Assembly: GCA_900544715.1 (NCBI GenBank)
Contig: UQWL01000007.1
Span: 87,906-151,905 of the forward strand
Length of the DNA: 64,000 nt
From: an uncultured Oscillospiraceae bacterium
GTDB taxonomy: Bacteria > Bacillota > Clostridia > Oscillospirales > Acutalibacteraceae
Direction of reading: 5' to 3'
Numbering within the stretch: position 1 is the first letter of the stretch; each line of letters starts with the position of its first letter. Below, piece after piece: positions 16,735 to 26,047 of this stretch. Made by a program: the position numbers and the translations under genes. The notes beneath the pieces were generated by a model, which saw only the letters and a program-made list of their open reading frames with translations, did not search any database and was not told the origin of the DNA.

Positions 16735-17403
16735 ATGGCTGTGACGGGTTTTGTGTTTGGCATGGTTCTGCTCTGTGTGCTGGGCGTGGGCCTGGCGGCT
16801 GCCGGTATCATCTGGCTGGTGGTGCAGCGAAAGTCCCACAAGGCGAAAGAAAGCAAAGGGCGGCTTGTGCTGCCCATTCTGCTGTTGATCGTGGGGCTGC
16901 TTTGCGCGGGGCTCCCGGGCGGGTATTTTGCAGCCGTCTCCCATGCAAAGGGCGAGCGGGAGCAATCGCGCGGCGCGCTGGTAACGGCGATTGAAAAAGA
17001 CCCATCCGATGTGGATACGGTGCGGGAGTTGCTTGATGGCGGCATCAACCCGGATGACGGAACAGAGAGCGGCTACACGCCGCTGATGGCCGCCGCCTTC
17101 CGCCAGGGGACGGATGTGATGGAGCTGCTGGTCAAAGCGGGGGCGGATGTGAACGCACAGGATCATGCCGGCCGCAGTGCGCTGATGTTTGCCTGCAGCC
17201 CGCCGGCGGGCCACCTGCCGGATCCGGAAGGTATTCTGCTGCTGCTCAAGGGAGGCGCGGACAAAGCATTACAGGATAATAACGGTGAAACGGCCTACAG
17301 CTATTTGATGATGCGGGCGGCGGATGACCGTGAAGCTCTGAAAAAACTGCCGGAGCGGCTGGCGGCCTATGAGAAGGCGGTGGAGGCGGTAAAGCCGGAG
17401 TGA
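16735..17403 (+). CDS. Membrane-anchored ankyrin-repeat protein
   Basis: The 222-residue protein has two N-terminal membrane helices (about 5-30 and 43-68). A soluble domain follows with about three ankyrin repeats, visible as SGYTPLMAAAFRQ...MELLVKAGADVN, AGRSALMFACSP...ILLLLKGGADK and NNGETAYSYLMMR. Ankyrin repeats mediate protein binding; partner and role are unknown. CAGGAGG precedes the ATG. The gene ends at the bidirectional terminator at 17445-17485. Confidence 0.85.
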   Translation: MAVTGFVFGMVLLCVLGVGLAAAGIIWLVVQRKSHKAKESKGRLVLPILLLIVGLLCAGLPGGYFAAVSHAKGEREQSRGALVTAIEKDPSDVDTVRELLDGGINPDDGTESGYTPLMAAAFRQGTDVMELLVKAGADVNAQDHAGRSALMFACSPPAGHLPDPEGILLLLKGGADKALQDNNGETAYSYLMMRAADDREALKKLPERLAAYEKAVEAVKPE

Positions 17404-17444
17404 TGCAGGCCAAGGTGAACGGAGCAACAAATCCATGTATCGCG

Positions 17445-17486
17445 AAAAAACGCTTCCATCTTAAAAAAGACGGAAGCGTTTTTTGC
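17445..17486. terminator. Bidirectional terminator
   Basis: AAAAAACGCTTCC (17445-17457) pairs perfectly with GGAAGCGTTTTTT (17472-17484). The T-run on both strands serves the convergent ankyrin and TM2 genes. Confidence 0.9.
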
Positions 17487-17522
17487 AGATTTTTTAATGA
17501 ACGCGTTGTAAAAACGCACCTT

Positions 17523-17957
17523 TTAAAACTCGTTTTTCAGCGGCACACCGTTGGCATCCTGATTGATTGAGCCGGTCAAAAGCTGAATCGCCTCCACCAG
17601 TGCCCAGATACCAGCCGCAATGGCGCCCGCACCGCACAGCCAACCGCCGAGCAGCGTCAGCAAAAGCTGGGCAATGCCCTTGTTGGTGTAGCCGAGATAA
17701 AAATTGTGGATGCCCAGCGTGCCGAGCAGGAAGGCAAGGATCACGGCGGCCAGCTTTGATTTTTGCGGGCCATATGGGGTGGCACCCGGCTGCGCGGCGG
17801 CATTTTGCGGTGCGCCGCAGTTTGCGCAGAAGGGAGCTCCATCGGAGCACTGCCCGCAATTAAAGCAATATTGATTGCCTGCGCCTACCGGTGCGCCGCA
17901 CTGAGTGCAGACATTTGCGCCCTCTTGGAGCATGGCGCCGCAGTTTCTACAAAACAT
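17523..17957 (-). CDS. Zinc-ribbon and TM2-domain membrane protein
   Basis: The 144-residue protein begins with two zinc-ribbon-like Cys clusters (FCRNCG...CTQCGAP and YCFNCG...FCANCGAP) within the first 50 residues. A TM2 domain follows, with two membrane helices and the family motif LGTLGIHNFYLGY (about 80-92). TM2 proteins of this build are common in Firmicutes, but their function is not established. It is a monocistronic minus-strand gene sharing a terminator with the ankyrin gene. Confidence 0.88.
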   Translation of the reverse strand: MFCRNCGAMLQEGANVCTQCGAPVGAGNQYCFNCGQCSDGAPFCANCGAPQNAAAQPGATPYGPQKSKLAAVILAFLLGTLGIHNFYLGYTNKGIAQLLLTLLGGWLCGAGAIAAGIWALVEAIQLLTGSINQDANGVPLKNEF

Positions 17958-18156
17958 TGGTTTAGATCATCCTTTCCGTGGAAGCTGGATTGTAAATGGA
18001 TGGTTCTGTGCGATTCAATCCGCCTATGCCAGAAGCAAAGCAGCTTTCGGCATAGAACTTCCATTCCATGCATTGTGCTCAGTGTATCATATTCATGGCG
18101 TTCACACAAGAGCGCGGGGAGAATAAAGGTGGGGAAAATATAGGCTGAAATTTGCA

Positions 18157-18190
18157 GGCGTTGTAAGCAATAGGCATTGCTTGCAACGCC
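18157..18190. terminator. Inverted repeat after prmA
   Basis: A 15-base arm GGCGTTGTAAGCAAT pairs with ATTGCTTGCAACGCC (one G-U) seven bases past the prmA stop. There is no T-run, so it may stabilise the 3' end rather than terminate by itself. Confidence 0.55.
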
Positions 18191-18196
18191 GGCAGC

Positions 18197-19123
18197 TCAT
18201 GCCGTGCAGACGAAGCAGACCCAGCCGCCATCCTCGCGGCGCTCCTGAACGGAAAAGCCGTATTGTGCGAAGGCGGCAAGGACCTCCTCCTCGCGGGTGT
18301 CAATGATACCGGAGGTGATAAATACGGCGCCTGGCTTCATAAATTGCCGGACATCCTTGCAGAAGCGGATGATGACATCCGCCACGATGTTGGCCACGAC
18401 GATATCAAACTGGCCCTTTACCTGCTCTGTCAAATCTCCCTGCAAAACTGTAAAGCGGGGGGCGGAAAAGCCGTTTACCCGCCCATTCTCCACCGCAGTT
18501 TTGACCGCGAGCGCATCGATATCCACACCGGTTGCGCTTTTGGCGCCCAGCAGAAGGGCGCACAGGGAGAGGATGCCGCTGCCGCAGCCGATATCGAGCA
18601 GCTCGGTTTCCGGCGTGACATAGGATTCCAGTGTTTCGAGGCACAGGCGCGTGGTGTTATGCCCGCCTGTGCCAAAGGCAAGCCCCGGCTCCAGGTGGAG
18701 AACCTTGCGGCCTCCCGCGTCATATTCCTGCTCCCACAGCGGGCGGATCAGCAGCTTTTCGCCAATGGGCAGGGGCTTAAAATATTGTTTCCAGTTATTT
18801 TCCCAATCCTGCGCCCGGCAAACCCCCGTTGCAATCTGGTGGCGGATGCCCGCGGCATGGTACCGCTCGCTTAAAAAGGCGAGCGCTTCCGCCGGATTTT
18901 CTTCCGGGGGAAGATAAACGTGAATCAGGCCTTTTGAGCGGTCTTTTTTGAGCAGGTCCTCATCAATCAGGTCAATATGCGCAATTTCCCAAGCTTCCCT
19001 TTCTAAATCACGATAGTCCTCCATATAAATACCATAAGGGACGACCATCTGTGCAATATCGCCCGCACGGTCGATATCATCCGCATCCGTTTCGATGACA
19101 ATTTCCGTCCAATCCATTTTCAT
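18197..19123 (-). CDS. prmA: Ribosomal protein L11 methyltransferase
   Basis: The 308-residue class I methyltransferase trimethylates ribosomal protein L11. An N-terminal recognition domain (WTEIVIETDADDIDRAG) is followed by the conserved GTGGHNTTRLCLE block and the SAM site LLDIGCGSGILSL at about 171-183. The NIVADVI segment with the catalytic-loop Asn comes next. A longer frame opens at 19192, but the ATG at 19123 is preceded by GGAAAGG and gives the standard family length. It is a single gene here; in many Firmicutes prmA follows dnaJ, which is not the case in this window. Confidence 0.93.
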   Translation of the reverse strand: MKMDWTEIVIETDADDIDRAGDIAQMVVPYGIYMEDYRDLEREAWEIAHIDLIDEDLLKKDRSKGLIHVYLPPEENPAEALAFLSERYHAAGIRHQIATGVCRAQDWENNWKQYFKPLPIGEKLLIRPLWEQEYDAGGRKVLHLEPGLAFGTGGHNTTRLCLETLESYVTPETELLDIGCGSGILSLCALLLGAKSATGVDIDALAVKTAVENGRVNGFSAPRFTVLQGDLTEQVKGQFDIVVANIVADVIIRFCKDVRQFMKPGAVFITSGIIDTREEEVLAAFAQYGFSVQERREDGGWVCFVCTA

Positions 19124-19632
19124 AACGATCCTTTCCGTCAGTGTGGTTTCCAATGCTTCAAATGGAATATTTGAAGCGAGAACTATGTACAAAACTGCCC
19201 TCTACAAAAATGACGTTGCCGCATCGCGGCAGGAGGCGTTTCGCGCCGACAGGCATTTTTCCAATGATTCAAGTTTCAAGGATTGAAACTTTACGATCCG
19301 TTTGGAGCTATTATAGCACAATTTTACAGAGTGCGTGAGGAAGGGAGGACAAGTAAGGTTAGAAATCGGAGGACAAGGCGACATTCTTCACACATTGTCG
19401 AAAGCATCTTCGTTAAAGAAACATAAAATTCTTATTAAAGCATTATTTTTCGTCGAATTATCTAATAATTTGATCTTGATTTGTATTAAGTGTGGAATTT
19501 TTAAGATGCCTTCAATTTGTGGCAGATTTTAGTTAGCTTTTATGGTAAAATAAAAACTATTGTGTGTGAACTGGGAGAGCGGCTGCTCACCGTTCTCCCG
19601 TCAATTTATTTTAGAGAAGGAAGATGAAATGA
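19124..19632. other. Intergenic region between prmA and a lipoprotein gene
   Basis: It holds the prmA 5' region, a small inverted repeat (AGTTTCAAGGATTGAAACT, 19270-19288) and a roughly 230-base AT-rich stretch. No gene was found. A TATGGTA-type half site is at about 19539. Confidence 0.45.
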
Positions 19633-20148
19633 ATGAAAAGCTGGAAGCTCGTTTGCCTGATGCTCGTTTTCGTTCTCATGCTTGCTGTATTTGCCGGTTG
19701 CTCCGGGGGAGACAGCACAGAGCAGGAGAGCACGACGGGCGAAACCGCTCCGCCTACCTCACAGGTATGGACACGGGACCGTTTTACGGCCGCTGCGGAG
19801 CCGAAGGATCTGCGCTATGAAAACGGCAATCTCATTGTAGATGCAACCGTGGCGAGTGGGATTGATACCGTCGATGAAGACGGTAACCCAAACGATGGCA
19901 TTAAGTATTTTGAAAACATCCGTTTTGACGTGTACGTCACCATTAAGAAGGATGTGACGGATGAAGAGGAGAAGGGCGAGGAGGTCAAAGCTGTGTCCGC
20001 CACCTTCTCGGAGAATCCGTTTATCCTCAAGAAGAATTCCTCTGTCCGGCATACGTTTACCTTTACGCCAGACAGCCAGCTGGTCAAAAATCTCGACCTT
20101 TCCAAGGTCAGCAGCGTACGAATCGGGCTGGGTCAGGAACTTGACTGA
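19633..20148 (+). CDS. Small secreted lipoprotein
   Basis: The 171-residue product has a lipoprotein signal peptide ending in the lipobox FAGC (Cys22). A Ser/Glu/Thr-rich spacer and a beta-rich soluble domain follow, with alternating hydrophobic strands (LIVDATVASG, IRFDVYVTI, SVRHTFTF). No enzyme motif is visible. GAAGGAAGATG precedes the ATG. It is 45 bases upstream of a GPH symporter gene and probably co-transcribed with it, so a cell-surface role in substrate binding is possible but unproven. Confidence 0.8.
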   Translation: MKSWKLVCLMLVFVLMLAVFAGCSGGDSTEQESTTGETAPPTSQVWTRDRFTAAAEPKDLRYENGNLIVDATVASGIDTVDEDGNPNDGIKYFENIRFDVYVTIKKDVTDEEEKGEEVKAVSATFSENPFILKKNSSVRHTFTFTPDSQLVKNLDLSKVSSVRIGLGQELD

Positions 20149-20193
20149 GCACGCCGCATTTTATCATAAGTGAAAGAAAGGATTTTTGAAAAT

Positions 20194-21792
20194 ATGCCGA
20201 AGAAAAATCTCCGGGACCATACCACCCGGGAAATCATCGCATTTTCTCTGCTGCCGTTTGGCCTGTTGACCATCCAGACACTGATTAACACGGCCCTGAA
20301 TATGTATCTGACCGACGTGTTGGGCTTAACGCTTGCCATGACCGGCGTGGTGCTTTCCGCCACAAAGGTATGGGATGCGGTCAACGATCCGATGATGGGC
20401 CTGATCGTCGATCGTACCCGCACCAAGCGCGGCAAATGCCGCCCCTATATCCTCTGGACAGTAATCCCGGTCGTGCTGACGACCTCCATGCTGTTCTTCC
20501 CCGTAAACTTTGGGCAAAAGGGCAATTTTGCCTATGCGATCATCGCCTACCTGCTTTATTACACGGCCTATACGGCTTTGGATATCCCCTATCAGGGCCT
20601 GACGCCGCTGGTGTTCCCAGAGAGTAAAAAGCGTGTTAAGGCAATCTCCGTGAGCAATATCGTCGGCTCGATCGGCACGATCCTGCCGTCCGTTCTCTTC
20701 TTTACCATTGCGGGCCTGTGGGGCAATCAGACCGTTGAGCAGGAAAAAACAGGCTACTTTATGGCGGCTCTGATCTTCTCCGTGATGGCGGGTATTTTTA
20801 TCGCCTCCTCCTATTTCGGCATCAAGGAAAAGGTCTATGTTAAGCCGGAAAAAACCAATTATATTAAAGGCCTCAAGATTGTGTTCAGCGATAAGAAGAT
20901 GGTAATCCTCGTTGTGGTGGCCTTCTTCTCCGCAATCGCGAATCTTGGCGCTATTTTCCTGCCTTATTTCGCAAAATGGAACTGCATCGGCGTGCTGCCG
21001 ATGGATCAGATCATGGACTTCCTGAATAACCTGATCTATAAGCTCATCCATGTGGAGGTTAATATCAACCTCACCAACGAGGGCCTGCTCACTCCGCTGC
21101 TTCAGATCGGCAGCGGCATTTCCTATATGCTGTCTATGGCGATCATCCCGCCGCTGCTCAAGAAGATGAGCAAAAAAACGCTGTGGATCTGGATGTCCCT
21201 GCTCGGCGCGGTAGCCGATATCCTGACCTTCATCATCGGCATGTACATCATCCCGTACAATACACCGGCGGGCCTTGTCACCTATATTGTGCTGCGCTTC
21301 TTCACCAATTTCCCGGTTGGGATGACGGTGGTGCTTCTGATTGCCATGTTCTCGGACCTGGTCGACAATCTGGAGATGAAGAGCGGCGAGCGGCTGGAGG
21401 GCACGGTGTTCTCCTTCCGCAGCCTGATCAACAAGATTTCCATCGCGTTGTTCAATGTGATCGTGCTTGCGATCGTCAACGGCTTCGGTTATATGGTAGG
21501 CGATAAGATTACCTCCGGCGGCCTGATGCTCGGCATGACCTCCATGAGCCAGAACTATACCGTTCCGCTGACCGGCACGCATTATGAGACGGTGCTCACC
21601 GCGATCTTCTTCATGCTCACGGGCCTCGGCGCAATCGGCCTCATTCTGCAGGCCATTCCGATGTTCTTCTACAAGTTTGATGAGAAGAAATTTGAAAAAG
21701 AAATCGCCTCCTTCCGCGAGGAGAAGGAAAAGAAGCTTCAGGCGGAGATTGAAGCTGCGGAAGCGCTGGAAGGCGTGGAGTTTGAGGGCTGA
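20194..21792 (+). CDS. GPH-family sugar:cation symporter (MFS)
   Basis: The 532-residue protein has about twelve hydrophobic segments and the glycoside-pentoside-hexuronide signature near the N-terminus (KVWDAVNDPMMGLIVDRTRT, followed by GKCRPYILW). Such carriers bring in glycosides or uronides with Na+ or H+. A GTG at 20170 is possible, but the ATG at 20194 has GAAAGGA upstream and matches family starts. A second GPH carrier lies opposite at 21.9-23.4 kb. A hydrolase and phosphatase nearby suggest a glycan-use locus. The C-terminal 40 residues are highly charged (EEKEKKLQAEIEAAEALEG). Confidence 0.92.
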   Translation: MPKKNLRDHTTREIIAFSLLPFGLLTIQTLINTALNMYLTDVLGLTLAMTGVVLSATKVWDAVNDPMMGLIVDRTRTKRGKCRPYILWTVIPVVLTTSMLFFPVNFGQKGNFAYAIIAYLLYYTAYTALDIPYQGLTPLVFPESKKRVKAISVSNIVGSIGTILPSVLFFTIAGLWGNQTVEQEKTGYFMAALIFSVMAGIFIASSYFGIKEKVYVKPEKTNYIKGLKIVFSDKKMVILVVVAFFSAIANLGAIFLPYFAKWNCIGVLPMDQIMDFLNNLIYKLIHVEVNINLTNEGLLTPLLQIGSGISYMLSMAIIPPLLKKMSKKTLWIWMSLLGAVADILTFIIGMYIIPYNTPAGLVTYIVLRFFTNFPVGMTVVLLIAMFSDLVDNLEMKSGERLEGTVFSFRSLINKISIALFNVIVLAIVNGFGYMVGDKITSGGLMLGMTSMSQNYTVPLTGTHYETVLTAIFFMLTGLGAIGLILQAIPMFFYKFDEKKFEKEIASFREEKEKKLQAEIEAAEALEGVEFEG

Positions 21793-21828
21793 TCCGGCCT
21801 CCCTTCAGCGATTCATTGAAATGACAAA

Positions 21829-21870
21829 GGGCTGTTGCAGAATGCCGAGCATTTTGCAACAGCCCATTCT
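21829..21870. terminator. Terminator between convergent symporter genes
   Basis: GGGCTGTTGCA (21829-21839) pairs with TGCAACAGCCC (21855-21865). The weak T-rich tail ATTCTGTTT follows on the plus strand. Confidence 0.75.
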
Positions 21871-21922
21871 GTTTGGGATATGGCGGAGCAGCGAAAGCGC
21901 CCCATACAGTTTGTTATGGAAT

Positions 21923-23425
21923 TCAAGTTTGGAGGGGATTGGTTGCGGCCATGGCCGCTTCCCGCTCGTGGCGCTCCATGAGCTCCTGCTCCACCTGCTC
22001 TTTTTGCCGTTTGGAATAACGGATGCAGAGGAAGGGGATGAGATACAGTAGGGAGCCGAGCGCCGGCAGCAGCATAAACAGCGGCCACTGGGCGGTGAAA
22101 TACTGCGGCGACACGGCTTTCAGCTGGGCCACAGAGAGCTTGCCATCAAAGTGCAGGTAGCTTAGCACCTTCCCGCAGAAAAAGAGCTTGATGGAATCGA
22201 GCAGCTTGTTCGTCAAATTCTGCATGGAGAAGCTGACGCCCTCCGTGCGCTTGCCGGTTTTCCATTCCACATAATCGACGGAGTCACACAGAAGGCTGCG
22301 CTGCGCGATGCCGACCATATTGTTCGGGATGGCGCCGATGCTCATGAGCACCATCACGGCGGAAATCTGGCCAAGCGTTTGGTAGCCGATGAAAAAGGCG
22401 ATGCAGCGCGTGACGATATTGGTGACCTTTGCCAGGATAATCACATTGCGCATACCACCCAGCTTTTTGGCCACTGTGGTGGCAAAAAACATGCTCAGAG
22501 AGCCGAATATGTTGATTAAGATTCCGTAGAGGAACTGCGCTGTCTGCCCGTTGATTTCCATGGAGCCCACCTGGTAAGAGGTGCAGTACTCAAAGAAATA
22601 GATCCACGGGATCGCCCCATCAAAAAAGCTGACCAGCTGCGCGAGCAACAAGAGGATCAGGATTTTGTTGTGCCGTAAATCGGCAAGATCCTGGAAAAAG
22701 GATTGCTTTTCCTCTTTGATATATTCAACACGTTCTTTCGTTTTGGCAGCCAGAGCCGATAGAAGCTCGCCCCCAAATCCGAACACAATGCCGTAGCAGA
22801 GGAATTGCTGGCTCAAGCTGATATTCAGCTTTTCCCCAATGCCCATTAGCATTGGGATGATGCCCACGATCCCCATGCCCGCGCCTGCGCCGATATTCAG
22901 CCATTGGGATACACGCCCACGCTCCGAGGAATGCGGTGAAATCAGGGACATCGTACCCCACAGGGCCGTATCCTGGAAGGAGTAGGTCAAATCCCAGAAG
23001 AAGTAGATCAGCAGGAAGGCGACGATCGCCCCAGTTTCATGAAAGCCGAAATTGATGAAGAGCAATGCGGTCAGCACCCCGATTACGATAGGAAGCTTGC
23101 CAAGGAAGGGATGCAGCTTCTGCCCCGGCTTATACTTACGCCGGTCAATCAAAACGCCGACGAGCGGATCATTAAGTGCATCCCAAATTCTGGAGATACT
23201 CGTTACTTTGCCAACGTGATCGGGGTTCATATGCAGCACGTTCGTGCAGAAATAAAAGATCCACTGGTTGACGATCCCATAGGTTGCATTTTGTCCAGCC
23301 AGTGCCGCCGAGTAAGACAGCAGCTCACGGTTTGGCACATAGCCCTCGTCCGCCTCCTTGCTGAAGAAAAAACGCAACGGGTTTAAGCTACGCTTCGGCC
23401 TGCCTTCCATTTCGTGATCTTTCAA
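21923..23425 (-). CDS. Second GPH-family symporter (MFS)
   Basis: The roughly 500-residue multi-spanning carrier shows the GPH pattern ISRIWDALNDPLVGVLIDRR followed by GQKLHPFLGKLP. It also has the central basic loop after helix six (AKTKERVEYIKEEKQSFFQD). The TTG at 23425 was chosen because GAGGGGAG lies ten bases upstream; an ATG at 23410 is the alternative. The promoter has TTGAAA and TAATAT separated by 17 bases, immediately followed by the palindrome TATAGGTTGTAAACCATA, which also occurs upstream of the metallophosphoesterase gene at 25.8 kb. The two carriers share little sequence beyond family motifs, so they likely differ in substrate. Confidence 0.9.
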   Translation of the reverse strand: MKDHEMEGRPKRSLNPLRFFFSKEADEGYVPNRELLSYSAALAGQNATYGIVNQWIFYFCTNVLHMNPDHVGKVTSISRIWDALNDPLVGVLIDRRKYKPGQKLHPFLGKLPIVIGVLTALLFINFGFHETGAIVAFLLIYFFWDLTYSFQDTALWGTMSLISPHSSERGRVSQWLNIGAGAGMGIVGIIPMLMGIGEKLNISLSQQFLCYGIVFGFGGELLSALAAKTKERVEYIKEEKQSFFQDLADLRHNKILILLLLAQLVSFFDGAIPWIYFFEYCTSYQVGSMEINGQTAQFLYGILINIFGSLSMFFATTVAKKLGGMRNVIILAKVTNIVTRCIAFFIGYQTLGQISAVMVLMSIGAIPNNMVGIAQRSLLCDSVDYVEWKTGKRTEGVSFSMQNLTNKLLDSIKLFFCGKVLSYLHFDGKLSVAQLKAVSPQYFTAQWPLFMLLPALGSLLYLIPFLCIRYSKRQKEQVEQELMERHEREAAMAATNPLQT

Positions 23426-23449
23426 TGATACCGCTCCCCTCAATAATTT

Positions 23450-23467
23450 TATGGTTTACAACCTATA
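23450..23467 (-). promoter_or_regulatory. Operator-like palindrome, symporter promoter
   Basis: TATGGTTTACAACCTATA forms an imperfect dyad (GGTT-AACC core). It lies just downstream of a TAATAT -10 with a TTGAAA -35 on the minus strand. It is closely related to the site at 25850-25867. Confidence 0.6.
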
Positions 23468-23529
23468 GATCATATTACTATAAATCTGTTTTAATTTCAA
23501 TTTATATTTAGGCGATATTATAAAAACAG

Positions 23530-23626
23530 AATAGCCGCTGGCCATGCATTCTCGTGAGCTGTGTGTATCTCTGTAATTTTTGTGGTTGCGGGAAGCCGTG
23601 CTTTGTTACTTGCTTCGCTGCGTAAA
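23530..23626 (+). repeat. Dispersed short repeat, copy A
   Basis: The segment runs from AATAGCCGCTGG to the core CTTTGTTACTTGCTTCGCTGCGTAA (the last 25 bases, 23601-23625), with TTTGTGGTT in between. It matches in order a segment at 39685-39781. The rest of 23468-23885 is AT-rich and shows no gene. Confidence 0.75.
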
Positions 23627-23885
23627 TAGTAACGATTCAGCGGCGGTAAAATCTTTTTTCAACCGGAAAGCCTACGAAACCAGCACTTCTACTGTGTGCA
23701 ATACAATTCGGCAAAAGGTAAAATGGCGCTCATGCGATTATGAACGGTAGCAGGAAGGAATAAAACGAAATAAGCTGTTTGACATTGCTGTATGCTAATA
23801 TTAGAATGCAAGAAGCTTGTTATGTGTTTGTTCGCATTAGGCGAATAAGGCGCACGTAATAAATTGAGATTTTGGAGAGAAGCAT

Positions 23886-24404
23886 ATGATTAGCTTAAGA
23901 CCGTATAAAGTTACAGATGCAAACGTTATATTATCGTGGTGTCAAGATGAAAAAGCATTTTATCAGTGGACAGCGGGAATACTTGGCAATTATCCTATTA
24001 CCCAAAATGAATTTGGCTTTGTTGAATCTCTAATGCCATTTACTGCATTTGATGAAACAGGAATAGTTGGCTTTTTTACATTAAGAAGTCCCAATGAATC
24101 ACCGGATGAGTTGCGTTTTGGATTTGTGATTGTAAATCCAGACAAGCGTGGAAAAGGTTACGGAAAAGCGATGCTTCGATTGGGGTTAAAGTTTGCATTT
24201 GAAATATATGGCGCTAATAAGGCATCTCTGGGGGTTTTTGAAAATAATCTTACTGCTTATTACTGTTATAAAGCAGTTGGGTTTCATGATATAGTTCTTG
24301 ATGCTGTTGAAACATACCATATTCTGGGCGAGGAGTGGAAGTGTAAAGAGTTGATGATAGAACATTTCACTTTAAGCACCAATAGAAAAACTCACGCAAA
24401 TTGA
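23886..24404 (+). CDS. GNAT-family N-acetyltransferase
   Basis: The 172-residue protein has the GNAT acetyl-CoA motif A (VNPDKRGKGYGKAMLRLGL, about 90-108), then motif B (NKASLGVFENNLTAYYCYKAVGF). It resembles RimJ/RimL-type and ribosomal or antibiotic acetyltransferases, but the substrate is not determined. GGAGAGAAG precedes the ATG. The gene is clearly more AT-rich than its neighbours and sits alone beside a dispersed repeat copy, which suggests recent acquisition. Confidence 0.88.
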   Translation: MISLRPYKVTDANVILSWCQDEKAFYQWTAGILGNYPITQNEFGFVESLMPFTAFDETGIVGFFTLRSPNESPDELRFGFVIVNPDKRGKGYGKAMLRLGLKFAFEIYGANKASLGVFENNLTAYYCYKAVGFHDIVLDAVETYHILGEEWKCKELMIEHFTLSTNRKTHAN

Positions 24405-24530
24405 TAGACAAATGCCAGTTTGTCAGGCTAATCTGCTACGCCTTCCTGATAGGCGCACTTTCTGCCTGCTGTTTCCTAATATTGATTGCGGGGCAAAGCG
24501 GCACACGTTGTAAATGCCCGTATCAACAAA

Positions 24531-24567
24531 CAAGCGGGCCGGAGATCACTCCGGCCCGCTGTTTCAT
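24531..24567. terminator. Terminator after the metallophosphoesterase gene
   Basis: The perfect stem AGCGGGCCGGAG/CTCCGGCCCGCT (24533-24544 and 24549-24560) has a four-base loop. Minus-strand readout ends TTGTTTGTTG; the plus-strand side also has GTTTC. Confidence 0.85.
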
Positions 24568-24600
24568 TGATGCAATTGCGTTGGGAATTCAATCCGGCCT

Positions 24601-25797
24601 TTAAAAGATCGGGCAGCGCTGGATAAGCTCACCCAGGATCTTTTTCGCAAGCTGATAGCCGTAAAGCAGCGCGTTATCAATCGTGCGCACCGCGATCAGG
24701 TCCACCAGCAGGCAGCCGCCGTCATCCGGCATGATGTCGCCGTATTTGACGAGATAGGTGTTGTAATTCCAGGCGTCGTCCTCATCGATGACGAACATGC
24801 GCATGCTGCGGTTGAGCCCATCGCCATAGAGATGGAAGCCGCAGCCGGCATTGTAGCCGAGGGTGATGCCATCATCCGTTTTGCCGATCATATTGTTGGT
24901 GTGGTCATGGCCAAAAAATGCGCCCGCAATATCGCCCTGTTTGAGCCAGCTTGCATACTGCCCATGATCTTCATAGCAGCAGCAAGGGCCTTCTTTCACG
25001 TTGCCCTCTGCCTTCGTTTCGTCAACGACATACCATTTCAGAGATCTTGCTCCGTACCCCCTCACAGAACCCATCACGCCGAAGGGAACCTCCTTGAGCA
25101 GGTGATAGATCTGCGGCACGGGGATGTGCTGGAACAGCAGCGAGGGAACGGGCTGGCCGCCGTTTTCCGCCTTCAGGGCGTTACCGGTCTGCTCATACCA
25201 TTCGATCTGATTCTGATGCACGCCGTCATAGTTGCCGTTTTCATCATAATCATTGGAATCCATCATATAAACGTTGAAGGCCACACGGCTGCCGTCGCTT
25301 GACAGGATCGGCAGGTTGTAGGTGCCCACGCCGTCGATCGATTCGCCTTCATCGATCGCCAGGCAGTTCTCATATGCCATAAACATGGCCATCTGGTCTT
25401 CCTTCGTGGTTACCTTGGATTCGCCGTCGTGATTGCCGAAGACCACGGCGAACGGGATGCCCCGCTCCACCAGCGGCTGAATGATCTTGTCAATTGCGGT
25501 GCGGACTTTTTCAACCGTGGAGCCAACCCATTTGCCCGCGATATTGTCACCGGTGAATACAACGAGATCCGGCTTCTCCTGATCCAGGGAAGCGTTGATG
25601 AAATTGAGCATCCGCTGATCCGCTTTATCGGTATCCTGCGTGTCGGAGATCATCATGATTTTGAATTTGCCGTCCTGATGAAACTGAAGGTTGGTATCCT
25701 TTTTTGTGGCGTTCAGCGATGCCACAGAGGCCATGGACGCCATGATGGCGGCCAACAGGCTCAACGCCATGGTGATCACAACAATTTTTTTCTTCAA
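24601..25797 (-). CDS. Secreted calcineurin-like metallophosphoesterase
   Basis: The 398-residue protein has a signal peptide or N-terminal anchor (residues 1-30). The full set of metallophosphoesterase motifs follows: SDTQ with Asp52, GDN (83-85), GNHD (121-124), His224 (LFQHIP) and GHDH (296-299). It binds two metals and hydrolyses phosphoesters, probably outside the cell. A TTG start at 25797 is supported by GGAGG nine bases upstream. The promoter carries TTGACA, a 17-base spacer and TATGGT; the -10 is embedded in the palindrome TATGGTTTATATACCATA. It shares that site with the GPH carrier and is divergent from a DUF4091 hydrolase. Confidence 0.92.
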   Translation of the reverse strand: MKKKIVVITMALSLLAAIMASMASVASLNATKKDTNLQFHQDGKFKIMMISDTQDTDKADQRMLNFINASLDQEKPDLVVFTGDNIAGKWVGSTVEKVRTAIDKIIQPLVERGIPFAVVFGNHDGESKVTTKEDQMAMFMAYENCLAIDEGESIDGVGTYNLPILSSDGSRVAFNVYMMDSNDYDENGNYDGVHQNQIEWYEQTGNALKAENGGQPVPSLLFQHIPVPQIYHLLKEVPFGVMGSVRGYGARSLKWYVVDETKAEGNVKEGPCCCYEDHGQYASWLKQGDIAGAFFGHDHTNNMIGKTDDGITLGYNAGCGFHLYGDGLNRSMRMFVIDEDDAWNYNTYLVKYGDIMPDDGGCLLVDLIAVRTIDNALLYGYQLAKKILGELIQRCPIF

Positions 25798-25849
25798 TGC
25801 GAGTACCTCCTGCTATTTTCCAAATAATACAAATATATACTTGTAAATT

Positions 25850-25890
25850 TATGGTATATAAACCATACATCAATTAAAATTTATTGTCAA
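25850..25890 (-). promoter_or_regulatory. Promoter with overlapping 18-base palindrome
   Basis: The -35 TTGACA is at 25890-25885 and the -10 TATGGT at 25867-25862, 17 bases apart. The near-perfect dyad TATGGTATATAAACCATA (25850-25867) covers the -10, as expected for a repressor site. Confidence 0.75.
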
Positions 25891-26047
25891 TATTTTATAA
25901 AAATATTTTAACGTAAATTTAATTATTCCATTGCGTATCTTTTATAGGAAAAGCGCTCCGCTTTTTCCGCTTCCGGGGTTGCTCTTTCCCCCCGAAATTG
26001 ATATGATGCATAGGGAATATTTTTTGATTCAGGAAGGGTATCATTTT

